NCBI RefSeq assembly: GCF_037126465.1 | Contig: NC_088201.1 | Location: 197,230,403 to 197,294,402, forward strand | DNA length: 64,000 nt | DNA from: Ornithodoros turicata | Taxonomy: Eukaryota; Arthropoda; Arachnida; Ixodida; Argasidae | Direction of reading: 5' to 3' | Shown: positions 59,799 through 64,000 of the stretch, in pieces | How positions within the stretch are numbered: position 1 is the first letter of the stretch | Layout: each line of letters begins with the position of its first letter | Translations under genes and position numbers: made by a program | Notes under the pieces: generated by a model | The model's database searches: none | Seen by the model: only the letters and a program-made list of their open reading frames with translations | What the model was told of the DNA's origin: nothing

Positions 59799-59938
59799 AT
59801 GCGTAGCACCCGTAGAGTGGCGCTTACGTCAGTCCACCTCTGGCTCTCGTTGGGAGAAGACGTGCGGTCGTTCGCTCCGTCGTCACTTGATCCCTGGCTG
59901 TCGACGAGAGCGGACGCTCCGTCGCAGCAGGGAAAAAG
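59799..59938 (+). CDS. Exon 1 of a predicted small spliced transcript, right P2 arm
   Basis: ATG at 59799 opens 46 codons (MRSTRRVALTSVHLWLSLG and so on) ending AAAAG|GTGAGT. A good acceptor (TGTGTTTCTCGTATAG, 60274) and AATAAA (60399-60404) follow at 335 and 460 bp. Joined, the reading frame would end after about 13 more codons. The mirror copy is also open but its few differences all change amino acids, so protein function is doubtful; a non-coding transcript is as likely. Confidence 0.3.
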
Positions 59939-60274
59939 GTGAGTGATTTACCGATGTTTGTGCGTTGTTTTACCGTGCTCGTGTTAAGCCTTTTCTCGCA
60001 TGTTTAGACTTGTTTAGCGGTGTCCAAGCCTGTTGACGCACGTTTACCATCGTGTGGTTCCCGCCTTGTGTTAGCCGCGAAGTGTTGTGACGCTGTGGTT
60101 AGGCCTAGTCGATTGCCTTAAGCCTTTTCCCCCAATGTGTAGTGTTTTCTCCGTGCTGTTTAGCAGTAGCGGTTAAGCCTTTTCCCCGCGCTCTGGCATG
60201 CTTAGACTTGTCGAGCAGTGTTGCCATTTTTACGTGTCGCTAGTACTTTCTTGTTCTCTGTGTTTCTCGTATAG

Positions 60275-60410
60275 AGCTACGATGCTGGCGCCATCTGGTG
60301 TGATGCCTTGGAACTAGCGTGCCACCTGCCTCTGCAACCGTCGTGCTCCAGTCGCCCGCACCGGCGTGATTTCTTCAAGATGGCGTCGTTGATTTTCAAA
60401 TAAATCGTTT
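60275..60410 (+). ncRNA. Terminal exon-like block with AATAAA, right P2 arm
   Basis: Begins after the polypyrimidine tract and TATAG, and holds GGCGCCATCTGGTGTGATGC and CTTCAAGATGGCGTCGTTG, followed by AATAAA at 60399. The block near CAAGATGGCGTC is the part most conserved between P1 and P2. Confidence 0.35.
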
Positions 60411-60450
60411 CCCACTGTCTTCTTCCTTTCTATCTAGTTTTTTATTTCCT

Positions 60451-60628
60451 ACAACCCGAGTTTTACATTGAAAATCCACGACAAGTATTGCACTGAGTCA
60501 GGTTTTCCACAATTTAAAAATTTTTAAAATTTAAATTTTTTAAAAAAATTTAAAGTAATTTTAAAATAATTTAAAGTAAAAAGTGCAATACTTGCTGTGG
60601 ATTTTCTGTGCAAAACTTGGGTTGTTAC
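60451..60628. repeat. Terminal mini-hairpin of P2, right end
   Basis: Mirror of 53,118-53,296, with an A/T-only core of about 75 bp. Confidence 0.7.
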
Positions 60629-60637
60629 ATTACTACT

Positions 60638-61802
60638 CCCAAAGAGGCAAAGTCATGCTTGTGGAGGCTTTTGTTACGCCCTGTTGCTCAGTGCATGGCT
60701 TCTACTTTTAGCTGGAACAAGCCAATAAAAAAACTGTGAGGAAACAAATGGGCCAACTTCGATCTCCATCGACCGAGCAAGATAAGTCAACGAAGGTGGT
60801 TGTTATTCACTCTGCTATGTGATTGTGTTCATGTTAAGTCACCTGTATGGATCTGGTAGTACCAGCTACCTTCCTTGCAATGTAACATGTATCTGACCGC
60901 ATGGAGCACAAAGAGGAGGAATTAGCTAGACTGGGGTAGGAGCTCTCACACTGCCATAGCGGGTCAAAAAGAAAATGTAGGCCATACATCACATAAAACA
61001 CAAATACCAGTATACTTTCAGCAAGCACTGTTTAATTTATAGTAGGCGCGGTGCATATAGCGTGTCCATGAACTGATTTTTTAATTATTTGAGAAACCAT
61101 ATTTTTGCAGTTATAAGAGATGACAACATGTAATACAGCCGAAGTGGATGTAGTAATAGGTCTCGTTTAATTATTGCAAATAGCGGGTCTGGGCAAATGC
61201 AACATCGGTTTCCCTATGTGCCGCTATAGTTTTCAAAAGCACACTCGCGAGGACATGGTCCCGAAATAATGGTTGTGTGCGAGTAAGACTCGGAGCGTTC
61301 TTTTTGCTTTTTCACTTGACCCTGAGGGGGAAACAACGCTGCAGAACTGCAGCCAGCACATTTAATGTAATGTCGTGCAGGATGCAAGTTTCATAGCGAT
61401 TTCATATTTCTGCACAATACTTATAAGCTGTAAAAATAGGTGCAAGGGTACCATTTCATACAATGAAGTAGCTGGTACCATAAATTTTAGATCTCTTCTT
61501 GACGTGTGTGCTTAGCATAATGAGTGGTCTGTTAATAAACGTACTTGGGGATTTCTAAATGTGAAGATCATAGGAGAGAAAGGAAGGCAAACAAATACAA
61601 CAGAGGGTGCCGGTCATTTCTCACACTTCTGATTTCAGATACTTATTGCTTTTGGTTTTCTTCAGTTCCGATATCTGGTAACCAGAATTTGCACTGTATA
61701 TCCACGCGAATAAAAGAGATGCAAAAATTTCTCTGAGAAAATTTCACAGTTTGTAAGACCTTAACAATGGCATTCTTAGGTTCCAGGGTATTCACGGACT
61801 AG
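60638..61802. other. Gap between P2 and the right F arm; nothing recognised
   Basis: About 1.2 kb unique in this window, AT-rich, with no supported frame or repeat. Confidence 0.5.
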
Positions 61803-64000
61803 TGAAAACAAAGTGCTTGAAGTATTATGTCTAGATACATCTCCTGAAGCTTTTGCATGGCAAATCGCAGTCTAGTAAGGTGCGCGAATCAATGTGGATG
61901 TTCCAGAAATAAGAATCACATTTCGTTCTAGTTTGAAATTACCGTATGCAGGTTACAAAAATGAAGCCACCTCTGCTGACTTAAGTTATTAATCCGAGAG
62001 AAAATAGTTTTTACTTGCAAACAAACATACAGTTTCTTCAGGTTCATATGCAGCTTATTTGCAGAATGGCATTTAGAGAGTCTGTCCAGTACCTGTCCCC
62101 TGAATTTATCAGAACGGAGGCTCACGAGGAAAACCACACGCAGAAAAGTACACAGGCAGGTTCCGATTTCACGATTCTACGGTTCTGGGGCTGGAACACA
62201 CACAGACGGACAAGCACAACACATCCACAAGGTACCGGTACCGGGCTTTTTCGTGTTTTTCCTCGACCGTCGTTTTTCAACTCTTTGATTTCCCAACCAA
62301 GGCAGCCATGCAGAGAATGCCGATGCCCGTGACGATGTTCATAATATAGCAGATGTCCACCGTAGCTGGAACCAACACCGGAAACTGATTTGGTAAATTC
62401 AGAGTTTGACATACTCAAATTTGACAGGCAAGCAGCAGAACAAAGCACTAACTGCAGTCACTGCAGTGTGTCAACAGAACCCTAATAGCCAGCGAAAAAT
62501 AGAGCAAAAGATTCGTCCAGTCTCGGTACTCTCGTTCCCAGCACACCACAAAGAGCCACACCCTGCGGGGAACTATTTTCAGATGCAGGAGCCAAAAGCC
62601 TTCGCTGCTCGGAAGCAGTCGTGCCTGTCGACCAATCAAAGACGATTTATTTTGAAAGTTTGAATCTGAAGCGTTTGTATCGCAAAAGTTGATTGTTACG
62701 GATTTATCTTTACACCGTGAATTTTTTCGTGATTTATTTTGAACTGTTTATTCTCGAAGTTTATTTTGCGAAGTGTAAACCAGAGTGATCCCTCATGCCC
62801 TTGGTATTCCTACTTTTCAGTGCTTCGACACTGCGCTTATTTCGAACCAGGAAGCAAAGTAGCAGATAAGGATTCCCAGGCTTGCTTACACAAACCACCG
62901 AGCTCTGAAACAAATGGACGCCGCGAAGTGCATGTGAAGAGATTTCCATGCGAGACTTCCTGTTCTCACGTACATCACCATGAAATGGCTTATCTCCAGA
63001 GGATTAATCCTAAGGGGAGAGGTGGGTGGGCTACAGTGTGCGCTTTTGTTTAAGTTACAGTCATAATAGTAGAGGTTCGTCTTGGTATTGGTTTGCTTCG
63101 TCCTTGGTTCAGCCTCTAATGACGTAGTCTTCAGCAGAAGGTAAACGGGTAAAAAACGCGATCTGTTTCATAGGTTTTAAAAGCGACCAAGACACGGGAA
63201 GAGAATTTGAGCGCCCTGCAGAAATAAAATAAGCAGAAATTTTATTTTATAACATCAAATAGTGTGCACAAACTATAAACAAAATTGAAGATGGCCCTTT
63301 TGAGAAAAACGGTTCTGAAAACAGCGATTTCAGCGAAGACAGCGGATGCCTGAAGGAATGATAACGCACTATATGCTAAACGGAAGAGTAAAAAAAGCTA
63401 TTTCATCTCACATCAGTTTCGCCATAATCGGAAATCATGCGACCACTCAAGAAATTGTAAAATTTGCGCTACGAACATCCTTGGAGGTGTTTTTGCGATT
63501 TTTTCGAATTTTTTTCGGGCTTTCTTACCAAATTTAATTGTCTGCAGCAACATTTCAACCTTCAATCTTCAGCAACCATTCTGCCAGAGAAAAAAAATAC
63601 TTCCAGAAGAAAGCAGCCGTTCGGAGGATCCAGATCGCCAAATATGGAAAAGCTGGAACTGCACAAATCGCTTTCATTTACTTGGAGCCTCGCCGACCAA
63701 GAACGAAATATCGCAGAGACTGCTTGGGACTAGACTTGTTCTGCTTCTTTTTGGATAAGGAGTAACATATATTTTTTTTCCCGAAGGAAATAAAAATGTC
63801 GCGGCCCCTCGCTCGATTATAAATGAAATTACCCAATTAATAAACCATACGTTGTTAAACCCTAAAATTTCACACTCACCTGTCTAGCTGCTGTGCTGTG
63901 CGCATCGTCCTGTTCTCACGAATAGTGTCAGAGAGGTTCCTTCGTTGACGTCAACATAGACACATACTCGCACACAGCAACGAAAAGTTGCAGCCTACAC
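61803..64000 (-). repeat. Outer inverted repeat F, right arm (runs off right edge)
   Basis: Inverted copy of 25,942-28,156. The match is still perfect in register at base 64,000, so the repeat continues beyond the window. The inner end stops at 61,803, matching the left arm where the 82-bp array begins. Confidence 0.85.

Larger units (their letters stand above)
56536..60637 (-). repeat. Giant inverted repeat P2, right arm
   Basis: Inverted partner of 53,107-56,522. It is 686 bp longer, almost all owing to a tandem duplication (57,258-58,570). Confidence 0.92.

Noticed and set aside
25942..64000. Maverick/Polinton with long terminal repeats
   Set aside because: No DNA polymerase B, retroviral-like integrase, ATPase, protease or capsid frame anywhere between the arms.

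Overview
The window is eukaryotic and almost wholly repeat-derived. Evidence for this is spliced exons with GT/AG borders, Penelope-like, LTR and LINE retroelements, a tRNA-derived SINE with RNA polymerase III boxes, cut-and-paste transposons and MITEs. The flavour of the families (a DUF4806-type multi-exon gene, a Mag-like Ty3/Gypsy element with short LTRs, CMC/EnSpm-type transposases, a SINE ending in TTCGCGGCGCTAACACG) fits a chelicerate, most likely an ixodid tick. That assignment rests on recollection of families and not on a search.

Region 1 (1-4.35 kb) holds Penelope-like elements (PLEs). A minus-strand PLE runs off the left edge; its reverse transcriptase ORF is preceded, in the same frame and across one TGA, by an ORF coding for an SGNH/GDSL-type hydrolase. 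Head to head with it is a plus-strand PLE tail (GIY-YIG nuclease, a hammerhead-like motif) followed by a second, unbroken copy of the SGNH ORF.

Region 2 (4.6-15.45 kb) is one decayed six-exon gene on the minus strand, reconstructed from splice sites and phase and ending in a DUF4806-like domain. A complete but frameshifted 4.3-kb Ty3/Gypsy element sits in its last intron and a 742-bp foldback MITE in another. Only 46 bp upstream, on the same strand, lies a broken CMC/EnSpm-type transposase (15.5-17.5 kb); the pair may be the two genes of one transposon.

Region 3 (18-32.3 kb) holds a Ty3/Gypsy RNase H scrap, a full SINE, a 3.1-kb LINE with a perfect 13-bp target-site duplication that splits an exon-like stretch, an 82-bp array of dyads, a 280-bp tandem array, a second and different CMC-type transposase fragment, and four in-phase exons of another plus-strand gene that stop at the edge of the next feature.

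Region 4 (32.3-64 kb) is dominated by very large inverted repeats with no recognisable coding capacity: P1 (arms 32,290-38,388 and 42,840-50,228), P2 (arms 53,107-56,522 and 56,536-60,637, only a 13-nt loop) and an outer pair F (25,942-28,156 and 61,803-64,000, continuing off the window) that encloses both. P1 and P2 share sequence and look like one family of giant non-coding palindromic elements. An 837-bp TTAA-flanked MITE and a 656-bp tandem duplication each occur in one arm only, which shows that the arms have evolved separately. P2 carries a mirrored pair of promoter-like blocks with exon-like segments, donors, acceptors and AATAAA signals. No intact host gene, rRNA, tRNA or CRISPR array was found.
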